Source of the DNA: Acinetobacter silvestris
Lineage (GTDB): Bacteria > Pseudomonadota > Gammaproteobacteria > Pseudomonadales > Moraxellaceae
Direction of reading: 5' to 3'
NCBI RefSeq assembly: GCF_002135235.1
Contig: NZ_NEGB01000002.1
Coordinates: 248,001-312,000, forward strand
DNA: 64,000 nucleotides
A model generated the notes under the pieces. It was given only the letters and a program-made list of their open reading frames with translations, was not told the origin of the DNA and made no database searches. The position numbers and the translations under genes were made by a program. Positions 40,918-50,581 of this stretch are shown here, in pieces; position 1 is the first letter of the stretch, and the number at the start of each line of letters is the position of its first letter.

Positions 40918-41847
40918 ATGAATTTTCAACAATTACGAATTATTCGAGAAACAGTTCGTCAAAACTATAATTTAACCGAAGCCTCTGCTGCACTTTACAC
41001 CTCACAATCAGGTGTGAGCAAACATATTAAAGACTTAGAAGATGAGTTAGGTGTCCAACTGTTTGTGCGTAAAGGTAAGCGCTTATTAGGTTTAACTGAA
41101 CCTGGACTAGCCTTATTAAGTATTGTGGAACGCATGCTCATTGATGCTGATAATATTAAACGTCTGGCAGATGACTTTAATAAAGTGGATGAGGGAACCT
41201 TAACGATTGCGACTACACATACACAAGCGCGTTATGTGTTGCCGCCTATTGTGAATTTATTTAAAAAAGCCTTCCCTAAAGTTCATTTAATTTTGCAACA
41301 AGCCAGCCCAGTTGAAATTGCCGAAATGCTGCTGCTTGGGGTTGCTGATATTGGTATTGCCACTGAATCATTAACCACACAAGATAATTTGGCGAGTGTG
41401 CCCTTCTATAATTGGAAGCACAGTATTATCACCCCTCAAGGTCACCCTTTAACCCAATTAGATCCGAAAGATATTAGTCTAGAAAAAATGGCTGAATATC
41501 CAATTATCACCTACCATGGTGGTTTTACAGGTCGCTCTAAAATTGATAAAGCGTTTGAAGATGCTCATTTAGATGTTGATATTGTCATGTCAGCTTTGGA
41601 TGCAGATGTCATTAAAACCTACGTAGAACTCGGCATGGGGGTCGGCATTGTCAATGATGTTGCTTATGATACAGAACGTGATCATCGCTTAAAACAAATT
41701 GATACTGATATTTTTGGCTTAAATACCACTTGGATTGCTGTCCGCAAAGGTCATTTATTACGTGGCTATGGTTATGAATTTATTGCGCTCTGCTCACCAC
41801 AAGCAGATATTAAAGCCTTAAAGAAAATTGCCTATCCAGAAGATTAA
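40918..41847 (+). CDS. cysB: CysB-type LysR regulator
   Basis: This 309-residue regulator activates sulfur assimilation genes with N-acetylserine as inducer in known members. ATG at 40918 gives the family start MNFQQLRIIRETVRQNYNLTEAS and removes a spurious leader. The HTH lies in residues 18-45 (LYTSQSGVSKHIKDLEDELGVQLF). The effector domain contains ATTHTQARYVLP and GGFTGRSKID. Located after cysA in the same operon, so it may control its own operon. Confidence 0.92.
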   Translation: MNFQQLRIIRETVRQNYNLTEASAALYTSQSGVSKHIKDLEDELGVQLFVRKGKRLLGLTEPGLALLSIVERMLIDADNIKRLADDFNKVDEGTLTIATTHTQARYVLPPIVNLFKKAFPKVHLILQQASPVEIAEMLLLGVADIGIATESLTTQDNLASVPFYNWKHSIITPQGHPLTQLDPKDISLEKMAEYPIITYHGGFTGRSKIDKAFEDAHLDVDIVMSALDADVIKTYVELGMGVGIVNDVAYDTERDHRLKQIDTDIFGLNTTWIAVRKGHLLRGYGYEFIALCSPQADIKALKKIAYPED

Positions 41848-41853
41848 ATCAAA

Positions 41854-41895
41854 AAAGTATAAAAAAGAGGATATCTATCCTCTTTTTTATACTTT
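41854..41895 (+). terminator. Long hairpin terminator after cysB
   Basis: An almost perfect 20-bp stem (left arm ends GAGGATA, right arm starts TATCCTC) around a 2-base TC loop contains long A and T tracts. It ends the sulfate operon and may work in both directions. Confidence 0.85.
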
Positions 41896-42031
41896 GAACT
41901 TCACTGAATTTAAAATACACCACTCAGATCACCTAACCCACTAATTTTTATTTTCTTATTGAAAAACAAATGAACTTAAAATACTATGAGAGCATAAAAA
42001 TAAACCATAATTCCACCCTCAAGGGAATGAC

Positions 42032-43249
42032 ATGAAAGCGTCTTCAATCGGAATTACGATTCTCATATTGTCACCGACTCAGCTTTATTGCGCTGCCATG
42101 GAAAGGTCCGATCAATCAATTTCTGCATTTTTAGAAAAAAATAATTATGTTGAACTATCCATCGCCAAATTGGATGCTCAAGTGTCTGGTCAGATTCCCA
42201 AACATACTCAATTGACTCAACTTCAAATCAATGACTTTTCAACAGGCAATTTGGTCAATGATTATCTGTTTACCAATATCGCTATTAAGCTACAACCACA
42301 TCCCAAATACTCAATTGGCCTCATTTACGACCAACCATTAGGTGTGGATATTGCTTATGACTATAGTCCAGACTCGCCACTTGGTAAAAAAACCTTAGAA
42401 TCAGCAAAATTAAAATTTGAAAGCCAAAATTTAACACTATTAACCGGTTTTCAACCTAATCAAAATTGGAATATCTATACAGGATTAAGCCACCAAACCT
42501 TCAAAGGTGACATTAAACTATATGGCCTGTCATATTCTTTCCTCAGTGGTTATCGCGCTGAGATTGAAGAAGATGCGGCTTTAGGTTGGTTAGCAGGCGT
42601 CAGTTATCAAATTCCAGAAATTGCCTTCAAAACATCTCTAACCTATCGCTCTGCAATTCATTATGACACTCAAGTTAATGAAACATTATCCAATCACACC
42701 ATCACATTTACACCCAATGCAACCACAAAGATTCAAACGCCTCAATCGGTCAATCTTGATTTAAACATCGCTTTAAACCAGAACAATTTAGCTTATAGCT
42801 CGATGAGATGGGTCAATTGGAAAAATTATCAAATTCAACCTACTCAATTTGCTGCAATCATTAATGAAGCGGCAACACAATATCCCGATTTAATTAAAAA
42901 ATTTAACTTAATTGATTATCAAAATAATCAAATTTCTGGAAAATTAGGGATTGCACATCGTCTTACAGAGCAATGGATTTCTACCAGTGATATCTCTTGG
43001 GATTCGGGTAGTGGTAATCTTGCAACAACATTAAATCCGTCAAATGGCTTTTGGGGATTTGGACTGGGTGCATTATATAAATTTAAAACAGATAGCTATA
43101 TTGCATTTGGCTTAAAATATTTTAAGTTTAATCAAGCTAAAGTTAATAATTCCGAACAATCGATTCCAGAAAATCAAATTTCGCCTCTCACTGAGATTCA
43201 GAAAAATCATGCTATTGCCTATGGTCTACGCATTGCCAATCACTTCTAA
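42032..43249 (+). CDS. FadL-family outer membrane transport protein
   Basis: This 405-residue outer membrane barrel has a signal peptide near residues 1-21 (cut before AMERSDQ). NYVELSIAKLDAQVSG and repeated aromatic strands follow, ending FGLKYFKFNQAKV and GLRIANHF, with the terminal F of barrels. FadL relatives move hydrophobic substrates such as fatty acids or hydrocarbons. AAGGGAATGAC precedes the ATG. No partner gene is visible, so the substrate is unknown. Confidence 0.8.
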   Translation: MKASSIGITILILSPTQLYCAAMERSDQSISAFLEKNNYVELSIAKLDAQVSGQIPKHTQLTQLQINDFSTGNLVNDYLFTNIAIKLQPHPKYSIGLIYDQPLGVDIAYDYSPDSPLGKKTLESAKLKFESQNLTLLTGFQPNQNWNIYTGLSHQTFKGDIKLYGLSYSFLSGYRAEIEEDAALGWLAGVSYQIPEIAFKTSLTYRSAIHYDTQVNETLSNHTITFTPNATTKIQTPQSVNLDLNIALNQNNLAYSSMRWVNWKNYQIQPTQFAAIINEAATQYPDLIKKFNLIDYQNNQISGKLGIAHRLTEQWISTSDISWDSGSGNLATTLNPSNGFWGFGLGALYKFKTDSYIAFGLKYFKFNQAKVNNSEQSIPENQISPLTEIQKNHAIAYGLRIANHF

Positions 43250-43263
43250 AATGTAAGCTCAAT

Positions 43264-43292
43264 AAAAAAACGAGCCGAAGCTCGTTTTTTTA
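43264..43292. terminator. Bidirectional terminator after FadL-like gene
   Basis: AAAAAAACGAGC and GCTCGTTTTTTT pair around CGAA. The A and T tracts serve both this gene and the convergent small barrel gene. Confidence 0.9.
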
Positions 43293-43305
43293 TAAATTTA
43301 AGAAC

Positions 43306-44055
43306 TTACCAATGATAACTTACACCAATCTTAGCAACTGGCATCCAAGCATATTTACTCTCATTTTCAATTTTATGAGCTTCACGATCTACGGCATCCT
43401 GTGCGCCTGTTGGATTACCAGCGACAGGCGCTAAATTATATTGGCTAAGATCAACATCCGGATTGCCCGTATAATAAGCACCTATTTCAGTAAATGCACC
43501 CCAGTTTTTAGTAAATTTAGGTGCAAAACCTAAACCTACATAAGGTGCAATTTTATTATCGTAACTCATTTGACCACGCACACCACCTTCGCGACCAGCA
43601 GTTTCTAATTGATAATTTTTACCATCAATAGATAAAGTTTTACCATTACCTATGCGTTTTGCTAAATCGTAATCATTATCTAAATACGCCACACCTGCAG
43701 CCACATATAAACCTTGTGCCCACATGTTTTGACTTGTGCCCCAAGGACGGATTTCTGCATTTAAATAAGTATTATTATTCTTCATATCTAGGTCGTATTT
43801 CGTACCATTTATAGATACATCATCACGCCAAGAAATATCACCACCATTATAACCGAGTGCCAAACCGACATAAGGATTTGCTGTCCACAGCAAAGCACCA
43901 CCGTAACCCGTTGTACCAACTTCAGCACGTACACCCGTTGGAATTAATTGATTGGCTTCAAAGGTATTCCCGCTATGAATGACTTGACTATCAGCCATCG
44001 CTAAACCAGAAACAGATAAAGCCGCAGTCACTGCAAGTATTTTTAACACTTTCAT
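43306..44055 (-). CDS. Small outer membrane beta-barrel protein
   Basis: This 249-residue protein has a clear signal peptide cut at AMA. GYGGALLWTANPYVGLALGYNGGDISW, NAEIRPWG and a C-terminal AWMPVAKIGVSYHW with final W follow. AGGAG precedes the ATG. It resembles OmpW/porin-type eight-stranded barrels, but I cannot assign a subfamily. Residues with Gly and aromatic alternation support transmembrane strands. Confidence 0.75.
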   Translation of the reverse strand: MKVLKILAVTAALSVSGLAMADSQVIHSGNTFEANQLIPTGVRAEVGTTGYGGALLWTANPYVGLALGYNGGDISWRDDVSINGTKYDLDMKNNNTYLNAEIRPWGTSQNMWAQGLYVAAGVAYLDNDYDLAKRIGNGKTLSIDGKNYQLETAGREGGVRGQMSYDNKIAPYVGLGFAPKFTKNWGAFTEIGAYYTGNPDVDLSQYNLAPVAGNPTGAQDAVDREAHKIENESKYAWMPVAKIGVSYHW

Positions 44056-44357
44056 TTTTATCTCCTCAAAAAGAATTTATTCTTTAATCATTCGTGTGTT
44101 TATTGAACTCAAATGGATCTTAATTAAATTTACCTTGAGGAAGAACAGTAAAATTGATTGCTTTTTGTTATTTTTTGATACAAATACAATTTATTTATAT
44201 TGTTTTTAGCTTTACATTTCATATTATTTGGATTTTATGTCTTAATTAAAAAAAGACAATGAGCTCTTGATTCTAATTTTCTATAAAAAACGGTTTTTTT
44301 ATCTAATTTATGTCTATTTTGGTGTAGAATCTTTAAAATTTTTTGGGAAGGAAGATC
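44056..44357. other. Divergent AT-rich regulatory gap
   Basis: About 300 bases between a leftward barrel gene and rightward dapD. Nothing coding is supported. Promoters for both should be here; T- and A-runs dominate and I could not pick an unambiguous pair. Confidence 0.4.
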
Positions 44358-45179
44358 ATGTCTCAGCTTTCAACGACTATTGAACAAGCGTTCGAAAACC
44401 GTGCTAATTTTACTGCAATGGATTGCCCTGCAGAAATTCGTCAAGCAGTACAAGAAGCTATTGCTGGCCTAGATAACGGTACACTTCGTGTAGCAGAAAA
44501 AATTGATGGTGAATGGATTGTTCATCAATGGTTAAAGAAAGCCGTATTGTTGTCTTTTAAATTAAATGACAACAAACCAATTGAGTCAGGCGATCTTCGT
44601 TTCTATGACAAAGTAGATACTAAATTTGCTGGCTGGACTGAAGCGCAATTTAAAGCAGCTAGTGTACGTGTAGTACCACCTGCTGTTGCTCGTAAAGGTA
44701 GCTTCCAAGCGAAAAATGTTGTATTGATGCCATCTTATGTAAACATTGGTGCTTACGTTGATGAAGGCACTATGGTTGACACATGGGCAACTGTAGGTTC
44801 ATGTGCACAAATTGGTAAAAATGTTCATCTTTCTGGCGGTGTAGGTATTGGTGGCGTTTTAGAACCATTACAAGCAAACCCAACCATTATTGAAGATAAC
44901 TGCTTTATCGGCGCGCGTTCTGAAATTGTTGAAGGCGTGATTGTTGAAGAAGGCTCTGTAATCTCAATGGGCGTATTTATTGGTCAATCGACTAAAATTT
45001 ATGACCGTGCCACTGGTGAAATTCACTATGGTCGCGTTCCAGCGGGTTCTGTAGTTGTTGCTGGTAGCCTACCATCTAAATGTGGTACATACAGCTTATA
45101 TGCTGCAATTATTGTGAAAAAAGTAGATGCTCAAACACGTTCAAAAACAAGCTTGAACGATTTGTTACGCGAAGACTAA
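44358..45179 (+). CDS. dapD: Tetrahydrodipicolinate N-succinyltransferase
   Basis: This 273-residue trimeric left-handed beta-helix acyltransferase transfers succinyl to tetrahydrodipicolinate in lysine/diaminopimelate synthesis. ATG at 44358 chosen because GGAAGGAAG precedes it. Hexapeptide-repeat segments such as [18 protein letters not shown] and [25 protein letters not shown] are visible. Confidence 0.97.
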   Translation: MSQLSTTIEQAFENRANFTAMDCPAEIRQAVQEAIAGLDNGTLRVAEKIDGEWIVHQWLKKAVLLSFKLNDNKPIESGDLRFYDKVDTKFAGWTEAQFKAASVRVVPPAVARKGSFQAKNVVLMPSYVNIGAYVDEGTMVDTWATVGSCAQIGKNVHLSGGVGIGGVLEPLQANPTIIEDNCFIGARSEIVEGVIVEEGSVISMGVFIGQSTKIYDRATGEIHYGRVPAGSVVVAGSLPSKCGTYSLYAAIIVKKVDAQTRSKTSLNDLLRED

Positions 45180-45199
45180 AACACTAAATTTATTTGAGG

Positions 45200-45238
45200 T
45201 CTCTACGATCAGCCATGATCGTAGAGATTTTGTTTTTA
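45200..45238 (+). terminator. Terminator after dapD
   Basis: TCTCTACGATCA (45200-45211) is the perfect complement of TGATCGTAGAGA (45216-45227), with 4-base loop, followed by TTTTGTTTTT. A strong intrinsic terminator. Confidence 0.9.
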
Positions 45239-45257
45239 TACACTGTGGTATTTTGCT

Positions 45258-45968
45258 ATGAATTCTCTGCGCTCAAGTGCAATCCCTGTTTCTGATCCGG
45301 CTGCTGGTTTACGTATCACGGAAATTTTTTATTCTTTGCAAGGAGAGGCAAATGCGGCAGGCTTACCGACTGTTTTTATCCGTTTAACGGGTTGCCCATT
45401 ACGCTGTACTTATTGCGATACGACCTATTCTTTTGAAGGTGGCGAACGTCAGTCTTTAGAACAGATCATTCAAACAGCCAAAAGTTTTAATACGCCTTAT
45501 ATTTGTGTAACTGGGGGTGAACCTCTTGCACAACCGAATTGCCTACCATTATTACAACAATTATGCGATTTAGGCTGTGATGTATCTCTTGAAACCAGTG
45601 GCGCTTTAGATGTTTCTAAAGTAGACCCTCGTGTTTCCAAAATTTTAGATTTAAAAACACCGACTTCAGGTGAAGAAAAACGCAACCTATTAAGCAACTT
45701 AGATCACTTAACAACACATGATCAGATTAAATTTGTAATCTGTAATCGTGAAGATTATGAATGGTCTAAACGTCAGCTTGAAATGTACCAGCTACACACC
45801 AAAGTTAGTACCGTATGGTTTTCCCCTGCCTTTGCAGTCGAAAAAAATATAGCACGACTTCCCGCTTTAGCGCGTGATTTAGCGCAATGGATTTTAGACG
45901 ACCAACTCCCTGTTCGTTTCCAACTACAATTACATAAATTGCTTTGGAATGATGAAACAGGTCGTTAA
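45258..45968 (+). CDS. queE: 7-carboxy-7-deazaguanine synthase
   Basis: This 236-residue radical SAM enzyme makes CDG in queuosine/preQ0 synthesis. FeS motif CPLRCTYCDT (CxxxCxxC), VTGGEPLAQ and SLQGEANAAGLPTVFIRLTG near the N-terminus identify QueE. It precedes queC, 32 bases away. Confidence 0.96.
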   Translation: MNSLRSSAIPVSDPAAGLRITEIFYSLQGEANAAGLPTVFIRLTGCPLRCTYCDTTYSFEGGERQSLEQIIQTAKSFNTPYICVTGGEPLAQPNCLPLLQQLCDLGCDVSLETSGALDVSKVDPRVSKILDLKTPTSGEEKRNLLSNLDHLTTHDQIKFVICNREDYEWSKRQLEMYQLHTKVSTVWFSPAFAVEKNIARLPALARDLAQWILDDQLPVRFQLQLHKLLWNDETGR

Positions 45969-46000
45969 TCCTATAATCAAATTAATTTGGAGATATTGAT

Positions 46001-46672
46001 ATGCGCACTCGCGCCATAGTTTTATTGTCAGGTGGATTAGATTCAACAACTTGCTTAGCTTGGGCTCAAGCACGTTATGAATGTATCGCGATTAGCTTCA
46101 TGTATGGTCAACGTTCAAGTACTGAACTTGATGCAGCCAGAGCGCTCACCCAACGAGCTGGTGTCGAACATCGTGTAATTAATATTGACTTGGGTAATTT
46201 AGGTGGATCTGCACTTACAGATCTGAATATAGATATTCCTGAACAAGAACAGGAAGGAATTCCTGTTACTTATGTACCAGCACGTAACACCATCTTCTTA
46301 TCCTACGCTCTTGCAGCGGCTGAGGTTTTTGGTGCTGAAGCAATCGTTATTGGCATTAATGCTGTTGATTACTCTGGATATCCAGATTGTCGCCCAGAAT
46401 TCATTGATGCATTTGCCACGATGGCACGTTTAGCCACCAAAGTTGGTGTTGAAGGAAAACCGCTTAAATTTGAGACCCCTCTGTTACATTTATCCAAAGC
46501 GAATATAATACGCTTAGGCATAGAACATGGCGTAGACTATAGCCAAACAGTTTCATGCTATCAAGCAGATGACCAAGGACGTGCATGTGGTAAATGTGAT
46601 AGCTGTCGTCTTCGTAAACAAGGTTTTCTAGATGCAGGTGTTGCAGATCCAACGCGCTACATACCTCAATAA
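46001..46672 (+). CDS. queC: 7-cyano-7-deazaguanine synthase
   Basis: This 223-residue PP-loop ATP pyrophosphatase converts CDG to preQ0. [10 protein letters not shown] is the PP-loop; the C-terminal zinc site uses [35 protein letters not shown] precedes the ATG. Operon with queE. Confidence 0.98.
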   Translation: MRTRAIVLLSGGLDSTTCLAWAQARYECIAISFMYGQRSSTELDAARALTQRAGVEHRVINIDLGNLGGSALTDLNIDIPEQEQEGIPVTYVPARNTIFLSYALAAAEVFGAEAIVIGINAVDYSGYPDCRPEFIDAFATMARLATKVGVEGKPLKFETPLLHLSKANIIRLGIEHGVDYSQTVSCYQADDQGRACGKCDSCRLRKQGFLDAGVADPTRYIPQ

Positions 46673-46684
46673 TTAGGTACAGTT

Positions 46685-47095
46685 ATGAAAAATTTAAAAT
46701 CAGGCATTATTCTTTCTACATTATTTTCTGTTGCTGCCTTATTTGGAACAGCGACTCAAGCTGCTGAATCAAATGTGATTCAAGAAGCATACAAAAGTAC
46801 CAATGTTAAAGCTGCTTTAATTAATGTCTGCAAAACAGAAACAGCAAAAGGTGGCAAATTAACTGCTGCTGAAGTCAGCAAGTATTGTACTTGTGCAGTT
46901 GAGTCTGATGGCAAACTCACCAATGCACAAAAATGGGAAATTCAAAGTGCTATAAACCAAAAGAAAAGCCCAGCAACTTTAACTTTCGTACAACAACAAA
47001 ACAAAGCACTTCAAGCATGTTTTGGCCCACAGTTAACCAGCAAATTACAGACTTTAACTGAAGCTGCAATCAAAGCTGCTCAAGCGAAGAAATAA
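46685..47095 (+). CDS. Secreted small alpha-helical protein
   Basis: This 136-residue protein has a signal peptide cut near TQAA. Three cysteines in NVCKTET and YCTCAVES plus ALQACFG suggest disulfides in the periplasm. The rest is helical and alanine/lysine rich. It begins 12 bases after queC but its function and link to queuosine are unknown. Family not recognised. Confidence 0.75.
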   Translation: MKNLKSGIILSTLFSVAALFGTATQAAESNVIQEAYKSTNVKAALINVCKTETAKGGKLTAAEVSKYCTCAVESDGKLTNAQKWEIQSAINQKKSPATLTFVQQQNKALQACFGPQLTSKLQTLTEAAIKAAQAKK

Positions 47096-47106
47096 TTTTT
47101 TGTGTT

Positions 47107-47135
47107 ACAAAAAGCCTGCTTACGCAGGCTTTTTG
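47107..47135 (+). terminator. Terminator after secreted small protein
   Basis: ACAAAAAGCCTGC pairs with GCAGGCTTTTTGT around TTAC, a strong hairpin ending the queE-queC-secreted protein unit. Confidence 0.9.
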
Positions 47136-47157
47136 TCTATCTATAAGTTGAAAAGCA

Positions 47158-47850
47158 ATGCAACATCAATGGAAAACTAACGCCAACCACCGTAAACTTT
47201 TTGTTTCATATAGTGGTGGCAAAGACAGCACCCTTGCTTTGTATCACGCCTTACAAGCTGGTGAAGTTCTGGGTTTACTAGTTATGCTTGAGGAACAAGG
47301 GGAACGCTCTCGCTCCCATGCTATGTCACTTGAAATTATTCATGCGCAAGCAAATGCTATAGGCTTGCCAATTTTAATGGCACCTTCAAGTTGGAGTAAT
47401 TACGAAACTCAATTCTTAGATTTATTGGCTCAAGCAAAAGATCAAGGTGCTGAAGTTTTAGTCACAGGCGATTTGGATATACCTGAGCATGGATGTTGGC
47501 ATGATAAAGTCACAACACAAGCTGGACTTAAACTCAGTATGCCGCTTTGGCAGCGACCACACCGTGACGTAATTGATGAATTTGTTCAATTAGGATTCAT
47601 GACCATGATCGTCACTGTGAATCTAAATTTAGGTATGAAAGTTGAAGATTTAGGTAAAATATTAACCCTTGAATACATTCAAGAATTAGAGCTTCGCGGC
47701 ATAGATCCTTGCGGTGAAGGCGGTGAATTTCATACCACTGTGATTAATGGCCCAATATTTAAAGCTGCTATTGCAGTCAATAAAGGTGATATTCTGTATC
47801 ACGAAAATTATGCCTTTTTACCACTCAAATTAGAAAAGCAATCACTTTAA
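47158..47850 (+). CDS. Dph6-like ATP pyrophosphatase
   Basis: This 230-residue N-type ATP pyrophosphatase has PP-loop SYSGGKDSTLALYHAL. Other motifs are VTGDLDIPEHGCWHDK, LELRGIDPCGEGGEFHTTVING and a C-terminal strand. The protein resembles diphthine-ammonia ligases, but bacteria have no diphthamide, so the substrate is open. It sits after the queuosine genes, separated by a terminator. Confidence 0.85.
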   Translation: MQHQWKTNANHRKLFVSYSGGKDSTLALYHALQAGEVLGLLVMLEEQGERSRSHAMSLEIIHAQANAIGLPILMAPSSWSNYETQFLDLLAQAKDQGAEVLVTGDLDIPEHGCWHDKVTTQAGLKLSMPLWQRPHRDVIDEFVQLGFMTMIVTVNLNLGMKVEDLGKILTLEYIQELELRGIDPCGEGGEFHTTVINGPIFKAAIAVNKGDILYHENYAFLPLKLEKQSL

Positions 47851-47864
47851 TTAAGGACGAAAGC

Positions 47865-48326
47865 ATGACTGAACACATCACACTTCCGCAGCAAATTTTC
47901 CTAAGCACTACGGGTGAAATAAATCTATCGGAAGTTTCTACCGATTGGCTCATTGTTTATTTTTACCCTAAAGACTCCACGCCCGGTTGCACTACACAAG
48001 CTGTGGCTTTTTCATGTTTGAAAGATCAATTTGATGCACTAAATACCACAATTATAGGTGTATCACGCGATTCGGTGAAAGCTCATCAAAATTTTACTGA
48101 AAAACAGTCACTCACGATTAATTTAATTAGTGATAAAGACGAAGTCTTGTGTCAACATTTTGATGTCATTAAAGAAAAAAATATGTATGGCAAAATAGTG
48201 ATGGGTATACAACGCTCTACTTTTATCTTCCACAAAGGTCAATTGGTGAAAGAATATCGTAAAGTGAAAGCAGCTGGTCACGCTGAGCAAGTGCTTGAAG
48301 ATTTAAAAGCTTTACAAGCAAGCTAA
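47865..48326 (+). CDS. bcp: Bcp-type peroxiredoxin
   Basis: This 153-residue thiol peroxidase reduces hydroperoxides with thioredoxin. FYPKDSTPGCTTQA holds the peroxidatic Cys42. The resolving Cys five residues later in E. coli Bcp is Val47 here; another Cys is at 51, so the disulfide partner may differ. AAGGACGAAAGC precedes the ATG, and it lies 14 bases after the pyrophosphatase, likely an operon. Confidence 0.9.
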   Translation: MTEHITLPQQIFLSTTGEINLSEVSTDWLIVYFYPKDSTPGCTTQAVAFSCLKDQFDALNTTIIGVSRDSVKAHQNFTEKQSLTINLISDKDEVLCQHFDVIKEKNMYGKIVMGIQRSTFIFHKGQLVKEYRKVKAAGHAEQVLEDLKALQAS

Positions 48327-48345
48327 GCTTCTAAATTTCATATTC

Positions 48346-48384
48346 ATAGCGACTTTCATCATATTGTAGAGTCGCTATTTTTAT
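48346..48384. terminator. Terminator between bcp and the exporter gene
   Basis: ATAGCGACT (48346-48354) and AGTCGCTAT (48370-48378) form a hairpin with a 15-base loop, followed by TTTTTATTT. It serves bcp and may also stop the convergent exporter. Confidence 0.75.
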
Positions 48385-48980
48385 TTCAATAACGACAGAG
48401 CGATCACCCACATAATGATACCAATGATAAAATCTAATATTTTCCAAGACTTTGCTTGATTAAATAAGGGTAAAAGTAAACGTGCGCCATAACCCAAACT
48501 ATAAAAAAACACCCAAGAAGATGTAATTGCACCAAGTGCAAAATAAATTTCATAGCCAATGAATTGTGTTGATATGGAACCCAGTAGAACCACCGTATCT
48601 AAATACACATGTGGATTCAACCATGTTAAAACCAGACAAATTGAAAGCATTTTCCAAAGATTAGATTCCTCTGACTCACGCGGAATAAGTCCTTGCTGTA
48701 CTGTAAAAGCTTGATAGAAGTGTTGAGCACCATAAATGAATAAAAAAGCTGCACCAAAATATTGTGCAATACTCACTATCTCAGGATAACTCTGAATAAT
48801 CTTAGAAAATCCAAACACGCCTAATAAAATAAGAATTGAATCAGAAAATGCACATACCAAACAAATCCAAAAGACATGCTGCTTATTCAGTCCTTGTTTT
48901 AGCACAAAGGCATTTTGTGCGCCTATTGCCAGAATAAGACTAAACCCAACTAGAAGGCCTTGTAAATATGGATTAAACAT
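48381..48980 (-). CDS. LysE/ArgO family amino-acid exporter
   Basis: This 199-residue inner-membrane exporter has about six helices. It starts FNPYLQGLLVGFSLILAIGAQNAFVLKQGL, the LysE/ArgO signature, with a conserved TWLNPHVYLD motif. Such exporters remove excess lysine or arginine. It is divergent from an argP-type regulator. Confidence 0.92.
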   Translation of the reverse strand: MFNPYLQGLLVGFSLILAIGAQNAFVLKQGLNKQHVFWICLVCAFSDSILILLGVFGFSKIIQSYPEIVSIAQYFGAAFLFIYGAQHFYQAFTVQQGLIPRESEESNLWKMLSICLVLTWLNPHVYLDTVVLLGSISTQFIGYEIYFALGAITSSWVFFYSLGYGARLLLPLFNQAKSWKILDFIIGIIMWVIALSLLK

Positions 48981-49118
48981 AACAACAGATCTAAGAAAAA
49001 TTATTGCTGCAATTATCCATGCTCTCGCCCCAGAATAAGTATAATTAAGTAAATATCAGTATAACTAAGTTAATTTTAGTTTTAATATTTTGGCAAATTT
49101 ATTAAGAGTATTTCTACA

Positions 49119-50009
49119 ATGCTACAGAGTAAACAAAGTGAAGCTTTTCTGGCTGTCGCTGAAATGGGAAGTTTTGAACTTGCAGCAGAGAAACTCTGTA
49201 TCACCGCATCAGCAGTAACTTTACGTGTACAAAGCTTAGAAAAATCATTAGGTCATATTTTAATTATTCGCGAACGCCCCTGTCGTGTCACTCATACAGG
49301 ACAAGAATTACTGCAATACCTTCAACACAGCCGATTAATGCAACAAAGTTTAATGCAGCATTTAATGGGGAAAACAGCCACATCCGAATTTTATAAAGTG
49401 ACTATCGCCAGTAATGCCGACTCTCTGGCAACATGGCTGTTACCAGCATTGCAAGAAATACTATTACAACAACGGATTGCACTAGAGTTAAAAATCGAAG
49501 ATCAGACTCAAACCCATACTCTACTTGAAGCGGGTTTAGTCAATGCGTGTATTTCAACGGAAAACCAAGCAATGAAAGGCTGTTTGGCTCAGCCTTTGGG
49601 AAAAATGATCTATCGAATGGTCGCAACACCTGAATTTTGTCGAACATGGTTTCAACAAGGCATCAATCGAGCAAGTTTAAAAGTTGCTCCTGCTGTTATT
49701 TTTAATCATAAAGATCATATTCATACTGAAATCATGCAAAAACACTTTGGTCTAAAGCCAAACACCTATCCATGCCATTATATTCCATCATCGACTGCTT
49801 TTGTTGAAGCCATTCAACTCGGCTTAGGTTTTGGAATGCTGCCCGAATTCCAAATTGGGAATCACCTAGTCACAGGAGAGTTAATCGAAATTATTCCTGA
49901 AGCATCCACCGAAATCATCTTATATTGGCATCATTGGAAGCGGCAATCTGCTCAATTAGAACAATTAACTTGCCATATTCTTCAAAAAGCTCAGCAAACT
50001 TTAAATTAA
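49119..50009 (+). CDS. argP: ArgP/LysG-type LysR regulator
   Basis: This 296-residue LysR regulator has an N-terminal HTH (AAEKLCITASAVTLRVQSLEKSLG). The effector domain starts near KVTIASNADSLATWLLPAL. ArgP proteins activate a divergent arginine/lysine exporter when the amino acid is abundant. The divergent LysE/ArgO gene supports this. It ends 4 bases into the convergent nadM-like gene. Confidence 0.9.
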   Translation: MLQSKQSEAFLAVAEMGSFELAAEKLCITASAVTLRVQSLEKSLGHILIIRERPCRVTHTGQELLQYLQHSRLMQQSLMQHLMGKTATSEFYKVTIASNADSLATWLLPALQEILLQQRIALELKIEDQTQTHTLLEAGLVNACISTENQAMKGCLAQPLGKMIYRMVATPEFCRTWFQQGINRASLKVAPAVIFNHKDHIHTEIMQKHFGLKPNTYPCHYIPSSTAFVEAIQLGLGFGMLPEFQIGNHLVTGELIEIIPEASTEIILYWHHWKRQSAQLEQLTCHILQKAQQTLN

Positions 50010-50581
50010 AGATTAGATTTATCTTGAGTTTGATATTTATGCTGCAACTGTTTAAATATCTCTGTGGTTTGAAATTGATGTAAAAAATCACTGGTTCCTA
50101 ACGGAAAAGCTGACTCCACAATTTCACCACGGTAATAGGCCTCACGCAGAGGTGTTGCAGAAATCGAATCTTTTAAACTGTCTAATTCCAACATTTCCCA
50201 CTCAGGGAATAGTTGTAAATAATACGAAGATGCATCTTTAAAATGCCCAATTAAACCCACTTTATCCTCAAGTTGAACGCGCTCTGCGACCTGATTTTTA
50301 ACGAGTCTGATCCACTTCACATCATTATAAACATCAATAATATGAACAAACTGAATCCGTTTTTGCTCATTTTCCGAAAAATTCGACAAAATCATCTGTT
50401 CACGCTCTAAAGCGCTAAATGGATTTTTAATATTACGCTCATTCTGAGCAGAGCCTAATGCCAAAATGATCTTATCACTTTGTTCTAATGCAATTTTTAT
50501 CGTTTGCATATGTGCCAAATGAAAAGGCTGAAAACGACCAATATAGATAAGATAATCGAAGTTATGTTTCATAAAATCCAT
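50006..50581 (-). CDS. NadM-type nucleotide adenylyltransferase
   Basis: This 191-residue adenylyltransferase has the nucleotidyl motif IGRFQPFHLAHMQT (GRFQPFHxxH) and the ISATPLREAY motif. These fit the NadM/NMN adenylyltransferase group that makes NAD from NMN. The Nudix domain found in some NadM proteins is absent. Start at 50581 or three codons later is uncertain; no clear ribosome site. The convergent argP ends overlapping it by 4 bases. Confidence 0.85.
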   Translation of the reverse strand: MDFMKHNFDYLIYIGRFQPFHLAHMQTIKIALEQSDKIILALGSAQNERNIKNPFSALEREQMILSNFSENEQKRIQFVHIIDVYNDVKWIRLVKNQVAERVQLEDKVGLIGHFKDASSYYLQLFPEWEMLELDSLKDSISATPLREAYYRGEIVESAFPLGTSDFLHQFQTTEIFKQLQHKYQTQDKSNL

